Made by a program: the position numbers and the translations under genes. A stretch of DNA of 64,000 nucleotides, from NCBI RefSeq assembly GCF_000247815.1, contig NC_021700.1, positions 19,680,885 to 19,744,884 on the forward strand, read 5' to 3'. The stretch comes from Ficedula albicollis. Lineage: Eukaryota; Chordata; Aves; Passeriformes; Muscicapidae. Shown piece after piece: positions 39,135 through 52,859 of this stretch. The notes beneath the pieces were generated by a model. The model had not been told where the DNA came from and did no database searches. It saw only the letters and a program-made list of their open reading frames with translations. Each line of letters begins with the position of its first letter. Positions within the stretch are counted from its first letter, which is position 1.

Positions 39135-41100
39135 CATCTTGTCTAAGAATTGTCATTCTTTACTTTTTTCCCCAAGTAAACTTGGAAAAAAGATTTTAAC
39201 TATCTTCACACTATTGTTGGTATAGAAAGCTAGTATTTTTTATACTTCACACAAAATTATAGCTGTTATGTGGTCTGAATTACCACTGGATATTGGTATT
39301 TATACCATTATGCTTTCACTCATCAAAGTAACATCTATATAAATAATATCACAATTACTCTTGCTGAGATCAGCATAAGCTGAACTGATAAATTTTGTAT
39401 AATTTTCATGCTGCAGATACTGAAGTGTATTCCCATATGCACTGTAGTCTGAAACATTATTTTTCAGTTCTTGAGCTACTTTTAAACAGTTGCCTTCTGA
39501 ATGCTAATTTCAGAATTGTGTTGGCAGATCCTTACAGTCCATGTCCTGAATGTTGCCATGGTTATACTCTTCATTTACTAAACAATATGGAATAAACCCT
39601 CATTCTCTGGCAATTATGTAACTTAGACCAATCCCCAGGTACTCTTAAAGTGGTTCCTCTTCATTTACACTCCTTAAACTCTGAGTAAGCAGAGATTGCA
39701 GGTTTTGTTTCCAAATAGTCAGTGTAGTGGACACCATGCCTTCTAAGAAGTGCTCTAACTTAGTAGCAATTCTTCACTCCTAGGACCACCACTAGCAGAC
39801 AAGACAATGCATTCTGAGCAAAGGGAAAAAGTTGCCTTCTTCCCCTTAGCAGATGTGGTGACTGAGACTCATGAGTGCCAGGTGGAAGTTGTCACCACAG
39901 TACCAATTATTGGAAAAGAAAACTGTAGCTTTTGCAAGGCTCAGAGCTATTATTTATGGAGGATTTTCCTGATGCTACAATCAGTCCAGGGTGGATCCAA
40001 TTTCCCTGGTGGTAAATACCTGGGTGGATCTAGCAAGGAATTGCGTTTTTACATTTATCCCTCAAATCTTACTGACTTTAGTTCTGCCCTTTTCTTCCTC
40101 AGTTATTCCACCCCTCATACCCTAGTGATTTCTTGTTTCCTTTTTAAAGACCTCTAGCTTTTCCAGTTAGCTTCAAAAGCAGCCATTCAACTGCAGCAAG
40201 CAGATTTTTGTTTTAAAAAATCAAAGACTTCGTGCTTGCAGACACAAATTGAAAATTAGAGCAGGGTGCAAACCTAGTCATCCAAGTGTGCACATGGTGA
40301 GCTTTAGAGCCTGGGCTGTTGTCCGTGGTGAAAACCATGCTCAGGCTGCGCTGGTGCTGCTTCTCAGAACCACTGAAACCACAACAACAAAATGATTTTT
40401 GTGCTATCTGTAACAAAGCTCTCAGAATAACATACTAAAATTACTAATTGGGAAGCAATTCTGAGTTAGCAGAATAGTCTTCCTAGAGATAATCTTCTGT
40501 CTTAGGCTGGGGAAACAGTAATGTGACACCGAACCTTTACTACAACTGGAGGAATTCAGAGGCTTTGTGTATCTGTCCTTGCCCAGAGGCTCCACTTTTG
40601 GAACCACTAGAAAATACATTTTACATGAAACACCAGAAGAGATTTCTGCCCTTCCTGCTCATGGATCAGAACATCAGCAGGATGACTGATGGTGACACCT
40701 GCCTGAGCTTGCAGTCACTTACCCTCTGTCTCCTGCAGTGTTTGAACCATACCACGCACAGTGCCTGCATCCACTCCCCCCGAAGGTCCCCAGTGCAGCC
40801 CAGCAGAGGACAGTGTCTAGCAATAGGACAGCTGTTCCACGAGTCCTGCAAAATTTATTAAAGCAAAAAAGCATGGGGACATATTAATTACCAAGGGATC
40901 CTTTCCTTTTCAGTGGTAAACCTGCCAAATTCTTGGAACTCCTAATAGCCCCCTGGAAGAGGCTCAAAGCACTAAGTTTCTGGAAACGTAAGATCACATT
41001 GTGCCACTATTATTCCAAGTGTTGAAGTGCAGCAGAGGTGTATCTCTCAGCCCATCTTAATCCCTGAGCAGGAAAGAAAAAAAAAAATATTCTCCCTTTC

Positions 41101-41164
41101 TATTCAAAGCAACTTCAAAAATTAGATGTTGTTATTCAGAGCAATTTCAAAAGTTAGATGCTGT
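41101..41164. repeat. Two-copy 32-bp tandem duplication, diverged
   Basis: TATTCAAAGCAACTTCAAAA at 41101 recurs as TATTCAGAGCAATTTCAAAA at 41133. Confidence 0.85.
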
Positions 41165-42689
41165 CTAGTCACAGACCAGTAGAAAAAAATTAAGTCCCTG
41201 CTCCAAGAAAGGGATTCCAGTGAAGCCTTTGAAGGTAGTGAAGTAAAAGGAAGTACTGGTTTCTCTGACAAAATTTTACTGCAGGCTCTAATCATAGCTT
41301 ATCTCTATCTTCTGAATTTGATTACAAGGCTTAGCTTGACATATTAGCTCTGGTACAATTTACAAGACTGCAGGACAGGAAGAATAGGAAGAAGGAAGGT
41401 AAGTGGTTCGAAAATGTACCCATTTTGTCTCTTTAATAGGGACAGAGTGTACAATGGACTGGCAACAGCAAAGTACAGTCAAAGGAAGATGGGAAAGAAA
41501 AAGAAGGGATAGAAACAGGCAACCAGACAATGAAAATACTTTCAACTGCGATACAAAATAAAAGTGAAAGTATATCAATGTCACCCAAGATATATGTTAG
41601 TAAGCTGTGTTTAATCCTGAAAGTTGACTGCTCTGAACAGATGCAGTATTCCACAGCTCAGTCAGTGCTGCAGGGATAGATTGGCAAAACAAGTAGACTT
41701 CTTAGTAATTATGTGTTGCTAATTACCACTCTAATTAGCACTTGGGCTACAAAATTTCAAATACTTTCTAAAGTTTTGGGACAAATGCCCAGGTTTTACA
41801 AATAGAAGACAAAATCTGGATTGGGAAAAAGAAATTGGGAAGACAACCCTTCAAAAAGTTTACCCTTGATTTGGTCTTTATTAACTATTCCTCAGCGTAC
41901 AGTCCTCTTTGACCAAATGAATACCAACACAGCACAGTGTGATTATTTTGTTGGACAGAAAAACCTTGGTCTCATAATTTCAAAGGTTGTCTTAACTATA
42001 CAGAAGCTCTTGTGCTTAGAGCACTACCTTGTAAATTTGTCTCTGATACAACCCATGAAAAGAGTTGTCTGTAAAACTTGATTGGGTGTTTCAGTCAGAG
42101 CAAAGCTAGAGACAGGTTTATAATATTGTTAAAATACATGTAAACTAAGAACTTAAGTAACAGTTGGAACCAAATTTTACACAGAGATTATTAAGTGAAA
42201 AAAAAAATAGTCCAGCTCATTTTTCCCAGGTTGCTAAATGCAATCCCTGGGAAAAAAAGTAAGAGGAAGCAGGTATTGTACTTGAGCTTTTTAAAAGAAT
42301 GATAGTTGTTACAACAGGAACCTAGCTATCTCAGCCTTTTCTTTGCCTCCATAATTTTTGTAGGTTCTCAGTTATAATTCATGAAGGCTGAGACGTTCAC
42401 GGAAAATCTGCGCCCAAATAAATTGCTGTCCAGTTATCTATACTTTCCTCTTCCAGCAATTTTAAGGTGGCTAGTGCCACAGCAGCCTTGGCGGTGCTGC
42501 TGGAGATAAGGGTACACCAGCACAGCAAGGATCCTACTGAAAGGCACTCCATCTTTATAGCACACAAGCAGGAGCTCCAGGTTTTGGCATATTTAAGCTG
42601 CTCCCTTGTATGTTCAGCTCTCTTGCCATCACACATTAATCTGGACTTGGAATTCTTAGTCAGTCTTGGCTAATCAGGGAAGTCTGGAG

Positions 42690-43333
42690 ACGTCAGAGAT
42701 GAATGGAGGCTGGCCAGTGTGACATCCATCCAAAAGAAGAGCTAGGAAGCAGGATCCAGGCAACCACAGCCTGTCAGCCTGACCTCAGTACTCAGCATCC
42801 AGCAGGACTATGTGACCACATGGCACACACAGAATAACCAAGAGATCAGGCCCACCCAGAATAGATTTAGGAAAGGCAGGTCCCACCTGACCAAACTGAT
42901 CTCCATTTATGACCAGGTGACCTGCCTAGTGGATGAGGGAAAGGCTGTGGATATAGCTTACCTGGACTTCAGCAAAGCCTTTGATATTGTCTCCTATCAC
43001 ATTCTCCTGGAAAAGGAGGCAGCCCATGGAGTGGACAGGTGCACCCTTTGCTGGATTAGCTGGATTATTCCATGGGGGAATGGTGCCAGTAATGGGGCCA
43101 GTTCTGTTTAATATCTTTTTGATGATCTGGATGAGGGGCTTGAGTGCATTCTTAGCAAATCAGTGGATATCAAGTTTTAAGTATTGATCTGCTGGAGGGC
43201 AGGAAGGCTCTGCAGAGGGATCTGCCCAGGCTGGATCATGGCTGAGGCCAGTGGTGTGAGGTTCAACAAGGCCAGTGCTGGATCCTGCCCTTGGGTCACA
43301 ACAACCCCATCCTGCCCTTGGGTCACAACAACC

Positions 43334-43377
<44 letters not shown>

Positions 43378-44025
43378 CTGGAAAGGACCTGGGGGTGCTG
43401 GTGGCAGCAGCTGAACATGAGCCAGGGTGTGCCCAGGGGGCCAAGAAGGCCAATGGCATCCTGGCCTGGATCAGCAATGGTGTGGGCAGCAGGCCAGCAG
43501 ATTGTCCCCTTGTCCTGGGCACTGGTAGGGCTGCACCTCAATTTGTATTCTGGGCCCCTCAATTCAGGAAGGGCATTGAGGTTCTGCAGCAGGTCCAGAG
43601 AAGGGCAACAGAGCTGGGGCAGGGTCTGGAGCACAAGCACTCAGTGGCTGAGGGAGCTGGGGTTGCTTATCCTGGAGGAAAGGAGGTTTAGGGGTGACTC
43701 TATCCCTCTCTACACCTGCCTGAAAGTAGGCTGTAGCCACATGGAGTCAAGCTCTTCTCCCAGTCAGCCAGACAGGACAAGAGCACAGAATCTCAAGCTT
43801 CACCAGGGGATGATTAGGCAGGATATTAGAAGGAGTTCATCACTGAAGGGCTGTCAAACATTGGGATGGACTGCTCAGGAAAGTCAACATCCATGGAAGT
43901 GTTCATGAAATGACTGGACTTGGCACTTAGTGCTATGGTATAGTTGAAAAGGTGGTGATCATTCTGAAGGGTAGACTTGATGACCTTGGAAGTCTTTTCT
44001 AAACTAAATGATTCTGTGATTCTTG
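42690..44025 (+). mobile_element. CR1 LINE, 3' half, interrupted by poly-G
   Basis: Translation contains the reverse-transcriptase core: LTKLISIYDQVTCLVDEGKA, then VDIAYLDFSKAFDIVSYHIL, the CR1 version of the palm block with the YLDFSKAFD motif. Later come KDLGVLVAAAEHEPGCAQ, EKRRL-like parts and a tail ending GAAGTCTTTTCTAAACTAAA TGATTCTGTGATTC. Several frame breaks show it is inactive. Bases 43336-43377 are an artefactual G run. Confidence 0.92.
43336..43377. repeat. 42-base poly-G run inside a CR1, probable artefact
   Basis: The CR1 open frame is continuous on both sides (CACAACAACCCC before, AAAGGACCTGGGGGTGCTGG after). The equivalent part of the CR1 copy at 20508-20550 reads ordinary sequence with no G run, so a short CR1 segment was replaced. 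The 27 bases left of the run are an extra copy of the preceding 27 (43284-43310 and 43311-43337). Confidence 0.9.
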
Positions 44026-44090
44026 AAATGGGAGAAGGAAGGGTTTTGACTTGTTTGGATTTTTTTTTTTTAATTTAAAGCCATTTAAAA
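44026..44090. other. Short spacer with T-run
   Basis: Sequence between the CR1 tail and the 1,047-bp duplication; includes a 12-base T tract. Confidence 0.6.
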
Positions 44091-46184
44091 AATCTACCAG
44101 CATATAGCATGTGGAAATGCTCTTCTGAAAATTTTAGTTTGTGTAATTTCTCTTTCTTTGCCATGGGTTAAAATTTAGGTAAGCTATGTCATCCACGCCG
44201 TGGCAACATCAGATTGAGGTTTTCATGTTCTTCATGCAGAGTTTCTACCCAAGAATTATTGGGCCTGACACTGCAAGGTAGTTACTTGGTCCAGTGCAAG
44301 GAAGTCTAAAGCACATTCAAAGGGAGAAAGCCCAAGAAGATAAAAAGGGGGAGTTGTTCATATAGGATGCTTATCCATAAGAAGGCAGTGGCCTAATGTT
44401 TCCTTTTAAACCACCAGCCCATTTCACTTTCTGCATATGGGTACTCTGACACATGCTGGTAGACCGAGCAGTGGCATTTTGCACCTAACAACTTCCAGAA
44501 CAGCCTATCTTGTTTTTGGTAGAGAATACCTGACCAGAAGAAGATAAAAATTTCAAGGAATCTTTTTCTTTTTAAAAACCATTTTATCATAATTAAGTGT
44601 ATGTATTTACACTAAAAGGAGAGAATAAATGATGAAAGATGTCTTAATGCCCAATATTTTAATCAAATTCTTTTATTTCAATATTAGAAAATATAATAGT
44701 TTTAAAATAACATTTACAAAGACATGTAAGGTGAATATACTGCTTTTACTCTGAGTATTCATAAATTTTGCAACTCAGAGAGACATTAAATCTGGAGTTC
44801 TCTCAGAGACAAGACTTTCTTCTTTTGACTTTTTGCAAATGTGAAGTCTGAAGAAAGGTGAGACACTCTTCTTCCTCTAAGATTTCAAAATTCTGAACCA
44901 TCTAAATGACTGCAAGAAATTTAATTTTAAGAGTTACTTGCACATTATCATTTTACTTGTAACAGTGATGCTTTTATCCCTAGTAACTTACAGTGAGCTA
45001 AACTGTCCAAACAGATATCCCAACACAAGGCTCCTTATAACGAGGAAATAATTAATTCCCAGGGTCTATTCTCAAAAAATGTAAACTGAATGTGCTCATT
45101 CCTTGAGGAAATACAGAGCAGCATTAATTCACACAGCAATCTACCAGCATATAGCATGTGGAAATGCTCTTCTGAAAATTTTAGTTTGTGTAATTTCTCT
45201 TTCTTTGCCATGGGTTAAAATTTAGGTAAGCTATGTCATTCACGCCGTGGCAACATCAGATTGAGGTTTTCATGTTCTTCATGCAGAGTTTCTACCCAAG
45301 AATTATTGGGCCTGACACTGCAAGGTAGTTACTTGGTCCAGTGCAAGGAAGTCTAAAGCACATTCAAAGGGAGAAAGCCCAAGAAGATAAAAAGGGGGAG
45401 TTGTTCATATAGGATGCTTATCCATAAGAAGGCAGTGGCCTAATGTTTCCTTTTAAACCACCAGCCCATTTCACTTTCTGCATATGGGTACTCTGACACA
45501 TGCTGGTAGACCGAGCAGTGGCATTTTGCACCTAACAACTTCCAGAACAGCCTATCTTGTTTTTGGTAGAGAATACCTGACCAGAAGAAGATAAAAATTT
45601 CAAGGAATCTTTTTCTTTTTAAAAACCATTTTATCATAATTAAGTGTATGTATTTACACTAAAAGGAGAGAATAAATGATGAAAGATGTCTTAATGCCCA
45701 ATATTTTAATCAAATTCTTTTATTTCAATATTAGAAAATATAATAGTTTTAAAATAACATTTACAAAGACATGTAAGGTGAATATACTGCTTTTACTCTG
45801 AGTATTCATAAATTTTGCAACTCAGAGAGACATTAAATCTGGAGTTCTCTCAGAGACAAGACTTTCTTCTTTTGACTTTTTGCAAATGTGAAGTCTGAAG
45901 AAAGGTGAGACACTCTTCTTCCTCTAAGATTTCAAAATTCTGAACCATCTAAATGACTGCAAGAAATTTAATTTTAAGAGTTACTTGCACATTATCATTT
46001 TACTTGTAACAGTGATGCTTTTATCCCTAGTAACTTACAGTGAGCTAAACTGTCCAAACAGATATCCCAACACAAGGCTCCTTATAACGAGGAAATAATT
46101 CATTCCCAGGGTCTATTCTCAAAAAATGTAAACTGAATGTGCTCATTCCTTGAGGAAATACAGAGCAGCATTAATTCACACAGC
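44091..46184. repeat. Near-identical 1,047-bp tandem duplication
   Basis: Copy 1 is 44091-45137 and copy 2 is 45138-46184. AATCTACCAGCATATAGCAT starts both copies and GCATTAATTCACACAGC ends both. Reading the two side by side I see only two substitutions (CATCCACGCC versus CATTCACGCC, and AATTAATTCCC versus AATTCATTCCC). No transposon termini, target duplication or gene was recognised in the unit. A 65-codon minus-strand frame is duplicated with it (44393-44590 and 45440-45637) and is probably spurious. Confidence 0.95.
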
Positions 46185-49100
46185 TCTGGGACTACAACAC
46201 AAACAATGCCTTTCCCTTCAGTCCATCTGAGAATGACTTCATACATCAAGTATCAAGCCACAGAAAGGCAGAGGACACAGAAATGAATGTCAAGAGGATT
46301 TAGCTCAGCTTTAGATGTTTGTTTCTGTTAATTATTATAGAATACTGGTAAAGTATCCTTAGTATTTTAAGTAAATTTTCCTTTCAGATTCTAGTCTCTG
46401 ATTCCAGTTTTAGAATCAGCACAGAATTTAATCAAAATAAAAAGCTGCACTTTGAAAGGGCTTATTCAGTGCTGCCAATTTATTTCCACTTTAACAGAGA
46501 AATTCTATAAAGCTGGCAATATTTATCCTACAGTATTTCATTTAAAAGGCTAGTAAAAGGCAAAAGTTCTTTTTTTAGGCCTTGAATTAAAAATAGCTTT
46601 TGAACATAATGAAAGAAACACTTTTATGAAAACATTGTAAAACTGGTGACAGTGACCAACTACACTATTTTCTTCACCAACCAATCTTAAGATGGTAGTT
46701 TCATCAGCACTCATCACTTCTGGCTGCTTTTTCTGCATTTGAATTTCCAGTTTCACCAAAGTGAAACCAAGCTGCAAAGTACAGTGATATTCACTGCCTT
46801 TACACACAGCAGTGTTTTTCAAGCTTTCACATGGTGTTAGAACACATTTGGTATCTGTAAAACCTATAGCTTTCTTCCAAGAAATGAAACCCCTAGTTAT
46901 CTAAAAAGGCATACAGAGACAGGTTAAAAAAGATTTGGTTTAGCATTGAAAATCCAGCTGTTTCATTAGGCCTATCATTGTTTCTTGTTTTGATTATTTT
47001 AGTCCTGTCTCCTCAATTTTTCATGCTTTTTTTTTCATTATAGCTTTAGCTCCAAGAACCCTCCAGCCTCCATTCCCAAGTCTCCTTCCCTGTCTTTGAC
47101 CCCCTACCCTCTGAGAGTTTAGAAATATTTTATGCAGTTCATGAATTCAGACCCTTGTTCAGATTCAATGCAGGAATGCCAAGTCTCATCTTTCCCGACA
47201 AGATTTAACCACTGGGGTGACTTATTCTGGCCAGCATTATGTCATCTGCCATCATTTTTCTACATTTAGACCTTTGTGTGTTTCACACAAAGACAACTGT
47301 GCAGCTGTACGCGACCCTTCTTTTAAATTAGCACAACTGGTAGAATGCTCAAGCCTTGTATACTTTACTGTAATGAGCAAAACTGACTGCAACTGGCCTA
47401 ACGCTCTGAAAAGACTATTAGGAAGGAATTTCACTGCGTGGTGGCCAAGGGTGTTTTTCCAAGCAGCTCACAGAATAGCCTTTGATTACATGCAGGAAGT
47501 TAGCCAAGTTAAGCTTGCTGTTTTGCAGCAATTCCTTCCTCTCTGTGCAGCTCTGGAATAGAAACTTCCCAAAACAGTGAAACAGAAACAGACGAAAGAA
47601 ACACTCAGCCCCGTGAGGTCTTTCCTCAAGAACATCCACTGCAAGAAAAACGAACTAGCAATTAAAATAGTTTAGATATGGCTTTAACACACTCTAATTT
47701 CTTCTCTGGAGTTAACACATCTTCCCACTTGGTTTCAGAAAATGGAGGGAACTCAGGGGGCAAACCTGGCAGGACAAAAGTTCAGCCTCAGGTGAAAATT
47801 TGTAAGTTGTTCATGTGCTACACCAGTGCAGCTGGATCTAAAGTGGAGCATATTTGAACACAAGAGCAAAGATGCCTCTTGCTTCCTTGTCTACTCCACA
47901 GCCCAGAAACTAAAAAAATTCACCAGCATCCTGTGTATCTGTTAATAAACACAGCTTCAGTGGGAAGTAGCTACTCCTGAGGAATGGCAGACAGATGAAA
48001 AAGGTGGATCTATGAGCTATTGCACCTGCTTTTCTCTGGGACTTCTTTAGTGAATTTTAAAAATTCTGCCCAGATCTGTAAAGCAAGAAGAAAGACAAAG
48101 TTGAGATAACTGACACATAGCCTAATCTTCTTATTATGGATGTCTTATTGTTCGTTGTCATTTTTCTCACTCTTCCTGGTTTTTATTGTAAAGTTTCTCA
48201 ACTATGATGTGAAGAATTCTTCCAGAGGCATTAGTGTTATTTTTATTGCAGCAGGTGGCTAAGACCTGGTAAAGAACAGCCACTACCCAATTTGGAAGAG
48301 TATTTTTACTGACTTGTTAGATGCTTATGTAAAGCAGAAAGAGAGGGAGAACAGACAAGAAAAATTGCTTTGACACGTGAACGATCATTACTTACTAATA
48401 AGTGATGGAGTGAAAAATAATCTTCCCCTCCTCTCATACACATGAAGTTATTTTTTCCCCTACCATCTACATATTTAATAACTTATATTTAATATCAGGA
48501 ATGCTGAGATGGAAACCATATTTATAGTAAAAGAAAGTACTACAAGCTCATCTCTGGTTGCAGCATTCAGGCTCCCTAACACTTCCAAAATTCTGTTTGA
48601 GTTAATTCTATAAATCCAGCAGAACATTTATGAAACATACCTAAAATGAGAAACAAGACAGTTAATATTCCAGCAAGCTATAGATGAATTTATGAAACTG
48701 GCATGTCAAGAGTAACTATTTTGTGAAGTCCATAGCCAGAAACACAAGCATCAGTTTAAACTAATTTCTTACACAGAAGCTAGGTTTCATGATCCCAAAG
48801 GAAAATCCCCCTAACTTATAGTATATACAAAAAAAACCCCGAAACCGAAACAAAACAACAATTGCGTGGAAAATAATTCTGGCCCTGTCTGCAGTTTGAG
48901 CTACTTGGTTAACAAGCATCTGTCACTTTCTTGCTATGAGCAACTGGCAGCAGAAAAGGCAAAAAACCCCAACCAAACAAAACAACAACCAAAGCCCCGA
49001 ACCAGAAAAACAAACACAAAAGCAAAAAAAAACAAACACCAAAAAACCTCAAAGACCCGCCCTCCCAAAAGCACAGCTCTATACCTAGATGTAAAAAAAT

Positions 49101-49259
49101 TCTCTACCCGTGAAATTTCCAAATAGTGCTGCTGTTTAGAAGCTTAAAAGCACACACACCCCCCCTCCTCCAACACGTGAAAATTCTAAACCATCTCAGG
49201 TTTCTGCCAATCTTCCTTTAAAAATCAGTGAGTCTGGAAAGTTTTATTCAATTTCCCAC
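46185..49259. other. Non-coding upstream flank of the CpG island
   Basis: AT-rich, no gene recognised. The 114-codon frame at 47217-47561 (+) has no recognisable domain. The right part (48830-49075) is an A+C-rich low-complexity tract. Confidence 0.55.
48950..49060. repeat. A+C-rich low-complexity tract (CAAA-type)
   Basis: Almost only A and C on the + strand (CCCCAACCAAACAAAACAAC and similar), just upstream of the CpG island. It creates a Lys/Asn/Gln-rich open frame at 48866-49126, which I do not call as a gene. Confidence 0.8.
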
Positions 49260-49486
49260 CCACTTTTAATGGAAAATGCGGTCTCCTCAGAGCTTTTCAA
49301 TCGCCTGACTACCAAAACGAGCTCCTGTTCCAGTCGGCGGTGGGGGCTGGTGGAAACGAAAAGGAGACGACGACGTTTGGAGCCAAGGCGATGCTGTTTG
49401 CGCCTCTCAGATCTCACGGCCGGCACGCTTGACATTCCCCCGCCGCATTCCCTGACGGAACCGCCTCCCCGCTGAGGGACTGCGCT

Positions 49487-49505
49487 GCATCATGGAAAAT
49501 GTAGT
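49487..49505 (-). promoter_or_regulatory. ZNF143/THAP11-type (SBS) promoter element candidate
   Basis: Read on the minus strand this is ACTACATTTTCCATGATGC, followed by AGCGCAG. It closely matches the known SBS consensus ACTACAnTTCCCAnnATGC with its downstream YGCR-type extension (one C-to-T change in the CCC core). The family is bound by ZNF143/THAP11 and is typical of CpG-island promoters near the transcription start. It lies in the upstream edge of the island, about 1.9 kb before the visible ZSWIM6 coding block, so it may serve an upstream start or a divergent transcript. Confidence 0.5.
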
Positions 49506-49975
49506 CATTCTGGGAAAACCAGCCTGCCGGGGAAAGCCGCTCCAATTACGGCTCCTACACGGCACGGCATGCGGGAAAAGGGCTGCTCGCCCGGCCACTA
49601 AGCGCCGATTTCAACTGCGAGCCGCCAACAAGCGCCGCTTACAAGCTATAGTTCCGAAATATTTAATAAATATAAAAAAAAAAACAAAACAAAAAAAACC
49701 ACCTGTTTTTAAATTTGGATAGTAAAAAATGGTGACCGCTCTACCACGCCGCATCGAAGCGCAATCCCATTTCCGAGATAAAAATTCCAAGACGCCAAAA
49801 CCATTTATTTTTGAGTGCAATTATGGCAGCGGAGGCGCCAGGCGCTGGGCAGCGACACGCAGCGCAGAAAGGCTCCAGCCCCGCCGCGCGGCGCTTCCCT
49901 GCGGTCCGTGCTCGGGAGCGGCGGAGCAGCATCTCGGGACCCTCAGCATCGGCGTATTTACATACGTAGATATTT

Positions 49976-50030
49976 GGGTTTGGGTTTTTTCGGGTTTTGT
50001 TTTGGTTTTTTTTGGTTTTTTTTTTCCCAT
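49976..50030. repeat. G+T-rich low-complexity tract inside the CpG island
   Basis: The tract reads TTGGGTTTGGGTTTTTTCGG and continues with T-runs separated by GG. It has the composition opposite to the tract at 48950, and its GGG spacing could allow quadruplex folding. Confidence 0.75.
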
Positions 50031-50301
50031 TGGAGGACACTTAATTTGAGGCGCCGGCACGGACCCGAACGGCACGGTTTTTCAAGATTACCAAAACCAC
50101 CCTGATCCTCCGCTATGTCACGACATCCTCACGACCCACCTGGGCAAACACGGCGCCTTCATCGCCTCCAATCGACTCACTGCGGGTCCGCGCCGCCCTG
50201 CCCTGTGTCCCGGCTCTCCCGGAGCGCTCCCAAGCCCTGACATCTGCAGAGCCAACTGGGGGCTGCCACCGCGATGACGACCTTTACCGTACTACCGCTA
50301 A

Positions 50302-51776
<1,475 letters not shown>

Positions 51777-51797
51777 GTGAGTCACCGGCCGGTTCCG

Positions 51798-51837
51798 CTC
51801 CCGGGCCAGGCCGCCGCCGCTCGGGGCCGCGGGGCTC

Positions 51838-51908
<71 letters not shown>

Positions 51909-51944
51909 CTCCCGGGCCAGGCCGCCGCCGCTCGGGGCCGCGGG
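51798..51944. repeat. Duplicated flank around a poly-G run (probable false duplication)
   Basis: CTCCCGGGCCAGGCCGCCGC... occupies 51798-51833 and again 51909-51944, with the G run between. See the 51840 entry. Confidence 0.85.
51840..51908. repeat. 69-base poly-G run within intron 1, probable artefact
   Basis: Both sides of the run carry the same sequence: the segment starting CTCCCGGGCCAGG at 51798 recurs at 51909, an offset of 111 bases. This looks like two contig ends with the same sequence joined by filler. Confidence 0.88.
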
Positions 51945-52138
51945 TCTCCCCCTGCGTGTCACCCGCTCGCCGTCCCTCTCTCTCCGCTGCAGCTCCCCGC
52001 CTGCGGCCCGGCCCGTGCGAACCCTTCACTCCCTGGCTGAATCGTGGGCCGGGCAACTTCCTCCGCCGGTCTCCTCCCCCTCGTGCCCGGGACGCGCAGT
52101 GGCTCCCTGCCTCGGTGACACGGACGCGGCTCCCGCCT

Positions 52139-52387
<249 letters not shown>

Positions 52388-52808
52388 GCCGGTGGAAATG
52401 AATCAGCAGAAGGGCGGCCGGCGGGGGAAGGAAGGGGGGCGGGATGCGTCGCCGTCCAAAATAAAGACATAAAAGCCGTGCGAGACCCTGGCAGCGGGAG
52501 TGCGGGGGGGATCCGCGAACAAAGGCATTTCTAGGGCAGCGGCGACGAGCCGGAGGGAGGGGGCGCGATTCGCCCCGCCGGGGGTGCTATGGCCGGGGGG
52601 TTGCTTTAGGATGAGCGGCTTCGTGACAAGAGGGGGAAAGCGGAGCTCTTCCTCCTACTGGAACAATACCCCCCTCGTCTTCCTCACCCCCAGCCCAGCC
52701 GCCTGCCGCTGTTCTTCACCCGCTGCGGGCTCCCTTGGTTAACTCCTCCCTGCCAGTGTTTAAAGGGCTGCAGAGGTGGGTATTCCCCCACTTTTCGGGG
52801 GCTGTCTA

Positions 52809-52859
52809 CCGGGGGCGGCTCCCTTTCCGTTCCCTGAATGAAAGAGGAGCCGCCCCCGG
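52809..52859. promoter_or_regulatory. GC-rich perfect inverted repeat (hairpin) in the CpG island
   Basis: Left arm CCGGGGGCGGCTCC (52809-52822) pairs perfectly with right arm GGAGCCGCCCCCGG (52846-52859). The pairing can continue with a small bulge through TTTC/GAAA, leaving a loop of about 12 bases. Each arm also contains a GC box (GGGGGCGG / CCGCCCCC), the Sp/KLF site class, so the element may act as DNA, as RNA in the nascent transcript, or neither. Confidence 0.55.

Larger units (their letters stand above)
38241..42689. other. Non-coding stretch with two small tandem duplications
   Basis: No gene recognised. It contains a 57-bp duplication at 39021-39134 and a 32-bp duplication at 41101-41164. 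The 112- and 116-codon frames at 40523-40861 and 39807-40157 show no domain and no credible exon context. Confidence 0.55.

Noticed and set aside
40523..40861. 112-codon frame with Cys-rich stretches
   Set aside because: No domain pattern and the surroundings are plain non-coding DNA.
43160..43908. Frames of 76-205 codons at the poly-G containing CR1
   Set aside because: CR1 remnants in mixed frames joined by artefactual Gly codons; not a host gene.
47217..47561. 114-codon frame upstream of the CpG island
   Set aside because: No recognisable domain and no promoter or splice evidence; a length expected by chance.
46185..49259. Possible SMIM15 or other syntenic neighbour of ZSWIM6
   Set aside because: I know of SMIM15 and NDUFAF2 upstream in other vertebrates, but no matching coding block was seen in the 49 kb left of the island.
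49492..49722. 76-codon Arg/Lys-rich frame in the promoter island
   Set aside because: Basic composition comes from GC-rich then A-rich DNA. Its ATG overlaps the ZNF143-like element. A short upstream frame is possible but unsupported.
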